Translations under genes and position numbers: made by a program
Source of the DNA: an uncultured Clostridia bacterium
Lineage (GTDB): Bacteria; Bacillota; Clostridia; Oscillospirales; Oscillospiraceae
Direction of reading: 5' to 3'
DNA: 37,126 nt
NCBI GenBank assembly: GCA_937907715.1
Contig: CALERM010000014.1
Span: 1-37,126 of the forward strand
Notes under the pieces: model-generated
The model's input: only the letters and a program-made list of their open reading frames with translations
Told to the model about the DNA's origin: nothing
The model's database searches: none
Shown here: positions 30,589 through 37,126 of the stretch, piece by piece
Numbering within the stretch: position 1 is the first letter of the stretch
How the letters are laid out: each line of letters starts with the position of its first letter

Positions 30589-31775
30589 TCGATCTGTTTG
30601 AAAAATGCTACAAACCGAGCATTGCCGACGAGGCAAGAGCGCTCGGTATCTATCCGTATTTCCATGCGCTGGAGTCGAAGCAGGATGTGACGGTGATCAT
30701 GGAGGGAAAGCGGCGGATTATGCTGGGGTCCAACAATTATCTGGGGCTCACGACAAACGAAGCCGTCATCCGCGCGGGCGTGGAGGCGTATGAGCGCTTC
30801 GGCTCAGGCTGCTCGGGCTCGCGGTTTCTGAACGGAACGCTGGAGCTGCATCTGGAACTGGAAAAGGAGCTGGCGGCGTTTTTGCGCAAGGACGAGGTGA
30901 TGACGTTCTCGACCGGCTTTCAGTCGAACCTCGGCATCATCAGCGCCCTGGTCGGGCTGCACGACTATGTGATCATGGACCGGGAAAACCACGCAAGCCT
31001 CTATGACGGCTGCCGCCTTTCTTACGGCACAATGCTCCGCTACCGGCACAACGACATGCAGGATCTGGAGAAAAAGCTGCAGAAGGTGCCGGAGGGCGCG
31101 GGCTGCCTGATCGTGACGGACGGCGTGTTCTCCATGGGCGGCGACATCGCGAACCTGCCGGAGATCTGCCGCCTGGCAAAGCAGTACGGCGCGCGCGTGA
31201 TGGTGGACGACGCGCACGGACTGGGCGTCATCGGAGAAGGCGGACGCGGCACGGCAAGCTATTATGGGCTGGAAGATCAGGTGGACGTGTATATGGGCAC
31301 ATTCTCCAAATCGCTGGCGAGCCTCGGCGGGTATATGGCAGCGTCGAGCCGTGTGGCAGACTACGTGCGGCACAACTCTCGCCCGTTTATTTTCTCGGCG
31401 TCCATTCCGCCGGCAAACTGCGCCGCGGCGCTTGCCGCGCTGCGCCAGCTGAAAGCACATCCGGAGCTGGTCACAAAATTGCAGCAGAATGCGCTGTATT
31501 TAAGAAAACGGCTCTCGGAGGAGGATATCCGGATGCGTGAGTCGAACGGCGAAATTGTGCCGATCATTCCGATCTACACCTATGAGCCGGTGCCGACGCT
31601 CACGATTGCAAAGGAGCTTTACGATGCGGGCGTGTATGTCAATTCGTCCCTTCCCCCGGCGGCGGCGCCGCATGAGTGCCTGCTGCGCACAAGCCTGATG
31701 GCGACACACACGACGGAGCTGATTGACGAGGCTGTCGGCATTATGAAGGACATTCTCAGGAGGCATGAATTGTAA
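30585..31775 (+). CDS. Alpha-oxoamine synthase, serine-palmitoyltransferase-like
   Basis: A 396-residue PLP enzyme that condenses an amino acid with an acyl thioester and releases CO2. PLP lysine K242 in GTFSKSLASLGG, H211 in VDDAHGLGV, the ring-stacking His in MDRENHASLYDG (near 138), and substrate loop GSGCSGSRFLNGTLELH. The stretches SRFLNGT, FSTGFQ, NDMQDLEK, IFSASI and SLMATHT read like Bacteroidota serine palmitoyltransferase and less like BioF or Kbl (no bio or tdh genes nearby). Alternatives: cysteate acyltransferase of sulfonolipids, BioF or Kbl. It overlaps marR by 4 nt and the SDR by 1 nt. Confidence 0.85.
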   Translation: MIDLFEKCYKPSIADEARALGIYPYFHALESKQDVTVIMEGKRRIMLGSNNYLGLTTNEAVIRAGVEAYERFGSGCSGSRFLNGTLELHLELEKELAAFLRKDEVMTFSTGFQSNLGIISALVGLHDYVIMDRENHASLYDGCRLSYGTMLRYRHNDMQDLEKKLQKVPEGAGCLIVTDGVFSMGGDIANLPEICRLAKQYGARVMVDDAHGLGVIGEGGRGTASYYGLEDQVDVYMGTFSKSLASLGGYMAASSRVADYVRHNSRPFIFSASIPPANCAAALAALRQLKAHPELVTKLQQNALYLRKRLSEEDIRMRESNGEIVPIIPIYTYEPVPTLTIAKELYDAGVYVNSSLPPAAAPHECLLRTSLMATHTTELIDEAVGIMKDILRRHEL

Positions 31776-32566
31776 TGGCAAAAATCTGTGTGATTACGGG
31801 CGGGACCTCCGGTATCGGAAAATGCACGGCGGAGGCGATGGCGCACAGGGGCTACACGGTCTATGAGCTGAGCCGCCGCGAAGAAGGACTTCCCGGCATG
31901 TTTCACATTCCGACTGACGTTACGGACCCCGATGCATGCCAACGCGCCATTGACGAGGTCGTCTCGCAGGCGGGGCGCATCGACGTGATGATCAACAACG
32001 CCGGCTTCGGCATCTCGGGCGCGATTGAGTTTACGCCGGTCGGGCAGGCAAAGCGGCAGTTTGACGTGAACTTTTTCGGCATGGTGAACATGAACCGCGC
32101 CGTGATTCCCGTCATGCGTGCGCAGCGAAGCGGACGGATTGTGAACCTCAGCTCGGTCGCGGGCGCGATTCCGATTCCGTTTCAGGCGTTTTATTCGGCG
32201 AGCAAGGCGGCGATCAACTCCTACACGATGGCGCTGGCAAATGAGATCAAGCCCTTCGGCGTTCAGGTCTGCTGCGTTCAGCCTGGCGATATCCGGACCG
32301 GCTTCACGGCGGCAAGGCAGAAAATCGCCGTGGGAGACGATATTTACGGCGGCAGAATCTCGCGCTCGGTCGCGGGTATGGAACAAGACGAGCGGACCGG
32401 CATGAAACCCGAGGATGCGGGCGCGTTCGTGTGCCATGTGGCGACGAGAAGGGGGATAAGACCCATCAACACCATCGGACTATCATACAAATTTTTCTGC
32501 GTGCTGCAAAAGCTGCTGCCCGCGAAGACGCTCAACTGGCTCGTCGGCATGGTCTATGCCAGATAA
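31775..32566 (+). CDS. SDR oxidoreductase, candidate 3-keto-sphinganine-type reductase
   Basis: A 263-residue classical short-chain dehydrogenase. Cofactor loop TGGTSGIG (8-15), NNAG (74-77), catalytic S127, Y140 and K144 (YSASK). The loop residues SRRE after the second strand suggest an NADPH preference. The C-terminal stretch after about 225 is hydrophobic and basic (YKFFCVLQKLLPAKTLNWL), as in membrane-associated ketosphinganine reductases. It starts within the stop of the oxoamine synthase (TAATG), with AGGAGG 11 nt upstream, so the two act in one path: the SDR would reduce the 3-keto product. Specificity is inferred from context only. Confidence 0.85.
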   Translation: MAKICVITGGTSGIGKCTAEAMAHRGYTVYELSRREEGLPGMFHIPTDVTDPDACQRAIDEVVSQAGRIDVMINNAGFGISGAIEFTPVGQAKRQFDVNFFGMVNMNRAVIPVMRAQRSGRIVNLSSVAGAIPIPFQAFYSASKAAINSYTMALANEIKPFGVQVCCVQPGDIRTGFTAARQKIAVGDDIYGGRISRSVAGMEQDERTGMKPEDAGAFVCHVATRRGIRPINTIGLSYKFFCVLQKLLPAKTLNWLVGMVYAR

Positions 32567-32573
32567 CAGAGAA

Positions 32574-32600
32574 AAGAGACGGACATGCTGTCCGTCTCTT
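32574..32600 (+). terminator. Hairpin after the SDR gene
   Basis: A 12-bp perfect stem AAGAGACGGACA/TGTCCGTCTCTT with a 3-nt loop, 8 nt after the stop. Only a short T-run follows, so termination may depend on the further hairpins of repeat copy C. Confidence 0.75.
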
Positions 32601-32606
32601 CAGTCT

Positions 32607-32765
32607 GTCGAAAAACCTTTCAGAGTAAGGATTACGGAAAGGAAGATAGTGTGAAAGAAACCCATCAGGGGTGTCTTTCGCGTTCAATCAACCAGTTTTT
32701 CAAACTTTTTAAAAGTTTGAAAAACTGCCTCAGCGTGTCAAAAAGACTTTTTTGACACGCTGAGG
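32607..32765 (+). repeat. Dispersed structured repeat, copy C (internally deleted)
   Basis: Head hairpin CCTTTC/GAAAGG and GTGTGAAAG as in A and B. It goes straight to AAACCCATCAGGGGTG and on to TCTTTCGCGTTCAATC, so the GC-rich module and the GTCACACGCA hairpin are missing. GAAAGA still pairs with TCTTTC around an ACCC/GGGT hairpin. Then come the CAGTTTTTCAAAC... palindrome (17-bp arms, 32692-32726) and a tail stem with 17-bp arms (32728-32744/32749-32765). One tail pair is T-A here and G-C in copy B. Lies between convergent SDR and rpe genes. Confidence 0.92.
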
Positions 32766-32796
32766 AAAGAGCGGCTGCTATGCAGCCGCTCTTTCC
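32764..32796. terminator. Terminator hairpin of rpe (bidirectional)
   Basis: A 15-bp perfect stem GGAAAGAGCGGCTGC and complement with a 3-nt loop. A-rich and T-rich ends on both sides allow action in either direction. It lies 53 nt beyond the rpe stop on the minus strand and touches the end of repeat copy C. Confidence 0.82.
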
Positions 32797-32849
32797 TTTA
32801 TGCAAACGGAGAACCGGCGGCTTTGCCGGTCCTCCGCGCAGAGTACATG

Positions 32850-33506
32850 TTACATGGTCTTCTTGACAGCCCGGACAAAAGCCGCCTTGTCGGGGGCTTT
32901 GAAATAGGCGCTGCCGGCGACGAGAACATCTGCGCCTGCTGCGGTGCAGATTCTGGCGGTTGTTTCATTGACGCCGCCGTCGACCTCCAGCTCGCAGTCC
33001 AGCGAGTCTTTTTCGATCCAGCCACGGATTGCCCGTACCTTGGGCATCATATCCTCCATGAACGACTGCCCGCCAAAGCCCGGCTCGACGGTCATGACCA
33101 GAATCAGGCTGCAAAGCGGAAGATACGGAACGACCGCCTCCGCAGGCGTCTTCGGCTTGATGCTGAGCGCTGCCTTCACGCCGTTTGCGCGGATTTTTTC
33201 CAGCGCCCTGCGCGTGTTTTCCGGCGTGTCCGCTTCGAGATGGATGGTCAGAATGTCCGCGCCCGCTTTGCAGAAATCGTCGACATAGCGGATCGGGCGG
33301 TCGATCATCAGATGCACGTCCAGCGGAAGCCAGGTGATTTTCCGGATTGCGGCGATAACCGGAATTCCAATGGTAATATTGGGAACAAATTCGCCGTCCA
33401 TCACGTCAATATGAACATAGTCGGCGCCCGCGGGCGCCAGCGCGCGGATGTCGCGCTCGAGGTTGACAAAGTCTGCCGATAAAATGGAAGGGGATACCTT
33501 GATCAT
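32850..33506 (-). CDS. rpe: Ribulose-phosphate 3-epimerase
   Basis: Interconverts ribulose-5-phosphate and xylulose-5-phosphate in the pentose phosphate pathway. 218 residues, a TIM barrel with metal-site H32 and D34 (VHIDVMDG), H65 (DVHLM), the phosphate loop TVEPGFGGQ and the second catalytic Asp in EVDGGV. The ATG at 33506 has GGAGG 5 nt upstream. The open frame continues upstream for 42 codons, but those bases belong to the structured leader. Monocistronic, from a perfect consensus promoter. Confidence 0.96.
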   Translation of the reverse strand: MIKVSPSILSADFVNLERDIRALAPAGADYVHIDVMDGEFVPNITIGIPVIAAIRKITWLPLDVHLMIDRPIRYVDDFCKAGADILTIHLEADTPENTRRALEKIRANGVKAALSIKPKTPAEAVVPYLPLCSLILVMTVEPGFGGQSFMEDMMPKVRAIRGWIEKDSLDCELEVDGGVNETTARICTAAGADVLVAGSAYFKAPDKAAFVRAVKKTM

Positions 33507-33664
33507 AGCTGCCTCCGGTACGAAATTTGTTGAAACCGGCACGAGCACGCGCGCGGCTGCATAGGTATGAGTATGCGGCGCGCGTCCGGGCAAGGCTCTC
33601 GACCTGCGCGGCCGGACCTCGCCGCTTGGCATAGGGGCTGCCTGCGGGCAGCCCCATCGGAACT
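33507..33664 (-). promoter_or_regulatory. Structured 5' leader of rpe
   Basis: About 158 nt between promoter and start codon, rich in stems: a perfect 9-bp GGGGCTGCC/GGCAGCCCC (33634-33642/33647-33655), GTCCGG/CCGGAC arms bracketing a GCAGG/CCTTGC stem (about 33586-33620), and a long CGCGC...GCATA/TATGC...GCGCG hairpin (about 33548-33585). I recognise no riboswitch class. It may be a post-transcriptional control element or a terminator/attenuator-type leader. Confidence 0.5.
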
Positions 33665-33670
33665 GGAAAC

Positions 33671-33699
33671 ATTATACCGGACCTCCCTGGGGATGTCAA
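33671..33699 (-). promoter_or_regulatory. Consensus promoter of rpe
   Basis: Minus strand: perfect TTGACA (33699-33694), 17-nt spacer, perfect TATAAT (33676-33671). Confidence 0.9.
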
Positions 33700-33710
33700 T
33701 GCGCTCTGCC

Positions 33711-33739
33711 TTGACATTCCGGCAAACGCGCGATAATAT
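33711..33739 (+). promoter_or_regulatory. Promoter of the xpaC-telA-TPM operon
   Basis: Perfect TTGACA (33711-33716), 17-nt spacer, weak -10 TAATAT (33734-33739). It is back-to-back with the rpe promoter, -35 boxes 11 nt apart. Confidence 0.65.
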
Positions 33740-33792
33740 GAAATATAAAAGAAAATGATCGGAAGATAGAAAGACAGGAAGGGCTTTTTGGC

Positions 33793-34512
33793 ATGGATAA
33801 ACAGAAAAAACAATCGGTCATCCCCATTTACGCGGTGGGGCTTGTGTGGCTGTCGCGGGCAATCAGCGGCAACCTGTCGAGCTTCGGGCAGATTATAAAG
33901 ACAGTGATTCTGTCGGCGGTGGTTTACGGGGTATTGCGGATTTTCTTCCCGGACAAGATAAAGCAGGCGGACCCGGAAAAACCGGCGCAGCAGCCTGACA
34001 CGCAGAAGCAGGCGCAGACGCAGCAAGCCGAGCAGAAGCCGCAGCCGGAAGAGAAAAAGCAGGACGAGCCGTCCACCGGAAACGCCGAGCTGGATGCGGT
34101 TCTGAAGCAGGGCGCGCAGTCCGTTCAGAAAATTCAGGCGCTCAACGACGAGATCCCCGACTTCAAGCTCTCTGCACAGATCAAGCAGATCGAGATTTTG
34201 ACGGAGAAAATTTTTGCCTACGTCAAGGAGCATCCGCAGGACATCGGAGAAATCCGGCAGTTTCTGAACTACTATCTGCCGACGACCATCAAGCTTTTGG
34301 AGCAGTACGTGGTTCTGCAGAATCAGGGCATGCGCATGGGCAACATCGACGAGGGCATGCAGAAAATTGAGAACATGCTCGACAAGGTGATTGTCGCCTT
34401 CCAGCGGCAGCTTGACGGTCTTTTTGAAAGCAGCGTCGTGGATATTACGGCGGACATTCAGGTGATGGAACAGATGATGGCAAGCGAAGGCTTGACCGGC
34501 AAAGATTTTTAA
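33793..34512 (+). CDS. xpaC: XpaC-like membrane protein
   Basis: A 239-residue protein of the XpaC (5-bromo-4-chloroindolyl-phosphate hydrolysis) family, named for a phenotype. No enzyme activity is established. Two short membrane segments (about 9-24 and 35-53), then a Gln/Lys/Glu/Pro-rich linker (about 60-95) and a helical coiled-coil domain (about 100-239) with QLDGLFESSVVDITADIQVMEQMM near the end. It is followed 12 nt later by telA, the usual partner, so it probably works with it at the membrane in stress response. AGGAAGGG lies about 8-14 nt before the ATG. Confidence 0.88.
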   Translation: MDKQKKQSVIPIYAVGLVWLSRAISGNLSSFGQIIKTVILSAVVYGVLRIFFPDKIKQADPEKPAQQPDTQKQAQTQQAEQKPQPEEKKQDEPSTGNAELDAVLKQGAQSVQKIQALNDEIPDFKLSAQIKQIEILTEKIFAYVKEHPQDIGEIRQFLNYYLPTTIKLLEQYVVLQNQGMRMGNIDEGMQKIENMLDKVIVAFQRQLDGLFESSVVDITADIQVMEQMMASEGLTGKDF

Positions 34513-34524
34513 GGAGTGCGTACC

Positions 34525-35679
34525 ATGGAAGAAAAAATTCCCCAGCTGACACTGAACCCCGACCTCGGCAAGGAGCCGGCTTTGGAGCCTGTCAAGGAAG
34601 AGAACCTGATCGAAAAGGCGGAAAAGGCGCCAGAGGCAGGACCGGATCTTTCGATGCTGAGCGCGGCGGAGCAGCAGGCAGTGCTGGCATTTTCCGAGCA
34701 GATCGATCTGACCGACTCGGCGCAGGTTTTGCAGTACGGCGCGGCGGCGCAGAAAAACATTGCTGATTTTTCGCAGACGGCGCTCTCGAAGGTCCAGACG
34801 CGAGACCTCGGTGAAATCGGCGAGATGGTGACGAGCCTTGTCGTTGAGCTCAAGGGCATGGACGAGCCGGAGAAGAAGGGCATCGCGGGGCTTTTCCGCA
34901 AGGCGCAGGTAAGCGCGCAGGAGATGAAGGCGAAGTACGGCAAGGCGGAAGCAAACGTCGACAAAATTGCCGCTGAACTGGACAAGCACAAGCTCACGCT
35001 CATGAAGGACGTCGCGGTCATGGACCAGATGTATGAGAAGAACCTCGAATACTTCAAGGAGCTGACGATGTATATCCTCGCCGGGCAGAAAAAGCTTGCA
35101 AGCGAGCGCGCGACGACGCTGGTGCAGCTGCGCGAAAAGGCGCAGAAGAGCGGGCTTGCCGAGGACGCGCAGGCGGCAAACGATTTTGAAAACAGATGCG
35201 AGCGCTTTGAGAAAAAGCTCCACGATCTGGAGCTGACGCGCGTTATTTCGCTGCAGACCGCGCCGCAGATCCGCATGATTCAGAACAACGATACGCTCAT
35301 GATGGAAAAAATCCAGACCTCCATCATGAACACGATTCCGCTCTGGAAAAACCAGATGGTCCTGACGCTCGGCATTCAGGACTCGCAGCGCGCCATGGAG
35401 GCGCAGCGCAAGGTCACGGATATGACCAACCAGCTGCTGCAGCGCAATGCGGATATGCTCAAGATGGCGACCGTGGAGACCGCACGCGAGGCAGAGCGCG
35501 GCATTGTGGACATTGAGACGCTCAAGCACACGAACGAGAGTCTGATTTCCACGCTCGACGAGGTGCTGCAAATCCAGACCGACGGCGCAAAAAAGCGGCA
35601 GGAGGCAGAGCAGGAGCTGCGCCGCATCGAAGCAGAACTCAAGCAGAAGCTGCTTGAAACACGAAAGGCTGAAGCATGA
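34525..35679 (+). CDS. telA: TelA-family toxic anion resistance protein
   Basis: A 384-residue, almost wholly helical cytosolic protein with long heptad-rich coils. SLVVELKGMDEP, GIAGLFRKAQ, the LDKHKLTLMKDVAVMDQMYEKN block (split here for brevity near residues 153-175), IPLWKNQMVL and the C-terminal ETLKHTNESLISTLDEV-type region (near 332-347) are family hallmarks. TelA homologues are linked to tellurite, nisin and cell-wall antibiotic tolerance. The mechanism is unresolved. The ATG at 34525 has AAGGAG 8 nt upstream. A GTG at 34516 overlaps that site and is rejected. Its end overlaps the next gene by 4 nt. Confidence 0.92.
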   Translation: MEEKIPQLTLNPDLGKEPALEPVKEENLIEKAEKAPEAGPDLSMLSAAEQQAVLAFSEQIDLTDSAQVLQYGAAAQKNIADFSQTALSKVQTRDLGEIGEMVTSLVVELKGMDEPEKKGIAGLFRKAQVSAQEMKAKYGKAEANVDKIAAELDKHKLTLMKDVAVMDQMYEKNLEYFKELTMYILAGQKKLASERATTLVQLREKAQKSGLAEDAQAANDFENRCERFEKKLHDLELTRVISLQTAPQIRMIQNNDTLMMEKIQTSIMNTIPLWKNQMVLTLGIQDSQRAMEAQRKVTDMTNQLLQRNADMLKMATVETAREAERGIVDIETLKHTNESLISTLDEVLQIQTDGAKKRQEAEQELRRIEAELKQKLLETRKAEA

Positions 35680-36656
35680 AAGAATTTTTTCAGAAAAAAA
35701 GCGTTGCGATTACCATCACACTGGTCGTGATTGCGCTGGCGGTGATCATCGGCGCAATTTCCGCCCCGAAAGGCGCGCAGACGCAAAGCAGCGCTTCTCT
35801 GAGCACCGATGCGTCCGGCTGGGCAAAGAAGAACTACGAGCAGTACGAGGAATTTCTCGACGACGACGCCGGTCTTTTTGACGACGACGCGCTCGAAGCA
35901 TTTGCAAAATACGACGCGCAGCTCGACTACGGCTACGGCAGCATTCTGGGACTTGTGACCACCGATTCTCTGGACGGCAAGTCCATGGAGGACTACGCGA
36001 TAGACGAGAGTGCAGAGCTGGAGTTGGGTGACAGTGACATGCTGCTGCTCATCGACACGGATACCGAGCAGTGGTATCTTGCTTATGGAGGCGACATGGC
36101 GGCATATGTCGATAACGACCTGTCGATTCTCTTCCGGCAGAACCTCGGCGGCCTCTTTACCGGCAGCGCGGAAAAGAGCGTGACGGGGCTTTACAAGGAC
36201 CTGCTCGACTGGTATGCACAGAATATTCCGGCAGCGAGCGGCAATACCGTCCAGTCGGAACCGGCGTATGTACAGAAAGAAGGAAGCGGTATGAGTTTAT
36301 TTGGCATTCTGATCACGATTCTTGTGATTGTGATTCTCTTTAAAATCATTTTCCGCCCGCGGCGGCGCTATTATGACGACGGCGTCTACTACGGTGGAGG
36401 ACCGAGACCCGGCTTCTGGAGCGGTATGTTCTGGGGCTCGATGCTCGGACGCAACCGCGGACATCGTCCGCCTCCGGGACCCGGACCGGGACCCGGCTAT
36501 CGTCCGCCCTCCGCAGGACCGAGACCCGGCGGCTCCGGCTTCAAACCCAGCTCCCGGGGCTTTGGCGGCGGCTCGCGCGGCGGCGGCTTCGGCGGTCGCG
36601 GCGGCGGGTTTGGCGGCGGCAGCCGGGGCGGCGGCTTCGGCGGCGGTCGCAGATAA
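35676..36656 (+). CDS. TPM-domain membrane protein with Gly/Arg-rich tail
   Basis: A 326-residue protein: an N-terminal membrane segment (about 10-29), a TPM-like domain (about 48-190, including LGDSDMLLLIDTDTEQWYLAYG), a second membrane segment (about 233-252, GILITILVIVILFKIIF), a basic stop RPRRR, and a Pro/Gly/Arg tail (from about 258). The tail contains PGPGPG and tandem GGGSRGGGFGGR-type units to the end. TPM proteins are associated with photosystem repair in plants but with unknown roles in Firmicutes. Low-complexity Gly tails are common in this group. Translation is coupled to telA (ATGA). Confidence 0.88.
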   Translation: MKEFFQKKSVAITITLVVIALAVIIGAISAPKGAQTQSSASLSTDASGWAKKNYEQYEEFLDDDAGLFDDDALEAFAKYDAQLDYGYGSILGLVTTDSLDGKSMEDYAIDESAELELGDSDMLLLIDTDTEQWYLAYGGDMAAYVDNDLSILFRQNLGGLFTGSAEKSVTGLYKDLLDWYAQNIPAASGNTVQSEPAYVQKEGSGMSLFGILITILVIVILFKIIFRPRRRYYDDGVYYGGGPRPGFWSGMFWGSMLGRNRGHRPPPGPGPGPGYRPPSAGPRPGGSGFKPSSRGFGGGSRGGGFGGRGGGFGGGSRGGGFGGGRR

Positions 36657-36664
36657 GAATACAG

Positions 36665-36698
36665 GCAGCACTTCCGGGTTCGGGAGTGCTGCTTTTTT
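36665..36698 (+). terminator. Rho-independent terminator of the xpaC-telA-TPM operon
   Basis: An 11-bp stem GCAGCACTTCC/GGGAGTGCTGC (one G-U-like end) followed by TTTTTT, 9 nt after the stop. Confidence 0.93.
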
Positions 36699-36771
36699 GT
36701 AAAATCTTCCTGTATGGTTTGCGCGCAGCGAGCCATACTATTGCTGCAAACCAAATAGGAGGTCTTTGATT

Positions 36772-36942
36772 ATGGATTTTGCACACAAGGCAAACAAGGC
36801 AATTGAATGCAACGTCGTCTCCTGCCGCAACCACTGCGACAGCCAGGACTACTGCTCGCTCGACCACGTGAGAATCGGCACGCACGAGTGCCATCCGTCG
36901 ATGGACCAGTGTACCGACTGCCTGTCCTTCGTCAAGAAGTAA
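36772..36942 (+). CDS. DUF1540 Cys-rich miniprotein
   Basis: A 56-residue protein with a single DUF1540 domain: IECNVVSCRNHC, then YCSLDHV and HECHPSMDQCTDC, giving seven Cys and three His in a likely metal- or disulfide-stabilised fold. AGGAGG at 36757-36762 is 9 nt before the ATG. An 8-bp inverted repeat TGGTTTGC/GCAAACCA (36715-36722/36746-36753) lies just upstream and may shape translation. DUF1540 proteins are frequent small proteins in clostridia, including sporulators. The function is unknown. Confidence 0.9.
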   Translation: MDFAHKANKAIECNVVSCRNHCDSQDYCSLDHVRIGTHECHPSMDQCTDCLSFVKK

Positions 36943-36961
36943 GACAGCCATGACCGCAGCC

Positions 36962-36990
36962 GCCCGCCGCAGAAGGTTTCTGCGGCGGGC
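36962..36990. terminator. Terminator hairpin between convergent genes
   Basis: A 13-bp perfect stem GCCCGCCGCAGAA and complement with a 3-nt loop, between the DUF1540 gene and the end of the minus-strand gene at the edge. T-run weak on both strands. Confidence 0.7.
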
Positions 36991-36996
36991 AGCTGT

Positions 36997-37126
36997 TTAT
37001 TCGCGCAGGGGAATTTCAATGCCCAGAATGCGGATGGCGCGGACCGCCGGGAGCGAGACGGGGTGTTTCAGCGCTGCTTCAAAGCAGTAGACGCCGGCGG
37101 ACTCCAACGTCTGGTCCAGCGCGGGA
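36997..37126 (-). CDS. C-terminal fragment of an unidentified protein (cut by window edge)
   Basis: An open minus-strand frame enters from the window edge and ends at a TAA at 36997-36999, just before a hairpin. The visible 42 residues include LDQTLESAGVYCFEAALKH and end LGIEIPLRE. No family recognised. Coding is supported by the frame being open and by the convergent arrangement with a terminator between. Confidence 0.6.
   Translation of the reverse strand, partial: PALDQTLESAGVYCFEAALKHPVSLPAVRAIRILGIEIPLRE

Noticed and set aside
30585..31775. Straight call as BioF (biotin) or Kbl (threonine breakdown)
   Set aside because: No bio or tdh neighbours, and loop motifs read closer to serine palmitoyltransferase. 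Kept only as alternatives.
33406..35571. 721-codon minus-strand open frame over xpaC and telA
   Set aside because: Leu/Arg/His-rich shadow of two clear family genes, crossing two consensus promoters.

Overview
The window looks like a chromosomal segment of a G+C-rich, Gram-positive anaerobe of the class Clostridia, most likely Oscillospirales/Ruminococcaceae. Supporting signs are a Trp-type T-box, a DUF1540 Cys-rich miniprotein, a DUF421/DUF4363 pair, a BmpA-type purine transporter, an XpaC-TelA-TPM operon, strong AGGAGG ribosome sites and many near-consensus TTGACA-N17-TATAAT promoters. No rRNA, tRNA, CRISPR array, phage or transposase gene was seen. The species cannot be named from the sequence alone.

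Layout. 1-1.1 kb: DUF421-DUF4363 membrane pair (minus). 1.2-5.0 kb: small membrane protein, ruvC-ruvA-ruvB, glmM. 5.0-5.6 kb: strong promoter, roughly 200-nt structured leader or ncRNA, zinc-ribbon protein. 5.8-11.0 kb (minus): purine-nucleoside-type ABC transporter (lipoprotein, double ATPase, two permeases), divergent from guanine deaminase (11.5-12.8 kb), giving a purine uptake and salvage locus. 13.0-16.1 kb: amidohydrolase, ROK kinase, pgi. 16.5-18.7 kb (minus): MFS transporter and GDPD phosphodiesterase. 18.8-19.8 kb: mutY. 20.2-21.9 kb (minus): TrpB2 behind a tryptophan T-box. 22.1-24.7 kb: SLH protein and M3-like lipoprotein peptidase. 24.7-28.2 kb: heterodimeric ABC exporter. 28.3-30.0 kb: a P-loop/CYTH-like fusion convergent with a nicotinamidase-like hydrolase. 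30.0-32.6 kb: MarR regulator, serine-palmitoyltransferase-like enzyme, SDR reductase. 32.8-33.5 kb (minus): rpe with a structured leader. 33.8-36.7 kb: xpaC-telA-TPM operon. 36.8-36.9 kb: DUF1540 miniprotein. The right edge cuts an unidentified minus-strand gene.

Two things stand out. First, 30.0-32.6 kb is a compact, translationally coupled operon in which a MarR regulator with a perfect 32-bp palindrome at its predicted start site sits before an alpha-oxoamine synthase that reads like bacterial serine palmitoyltransferase and an SDR that could be the matching 3-keto reductase. This is a candidate sphingoid-base or related amino-lipid pathway in a Firmicute. Second, a modular, hairpin-rich intergenic element occurs three times (5601-5749, 19883-20156 reversed, 32607-32765), each time between the 3' ends of convergent genes. 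The longest copy can fold into an 18-position long-range helix enclosing nested hairpins. The shortest lacks the internal modules but keeps the closing pairing, and one stem position covaries between copies. A fourth convergent gap (16073-16495) holds a different cluster of at least seven hairpins.

Functions are assigned by reading protein motifs from memory of the families. No database search was possible.
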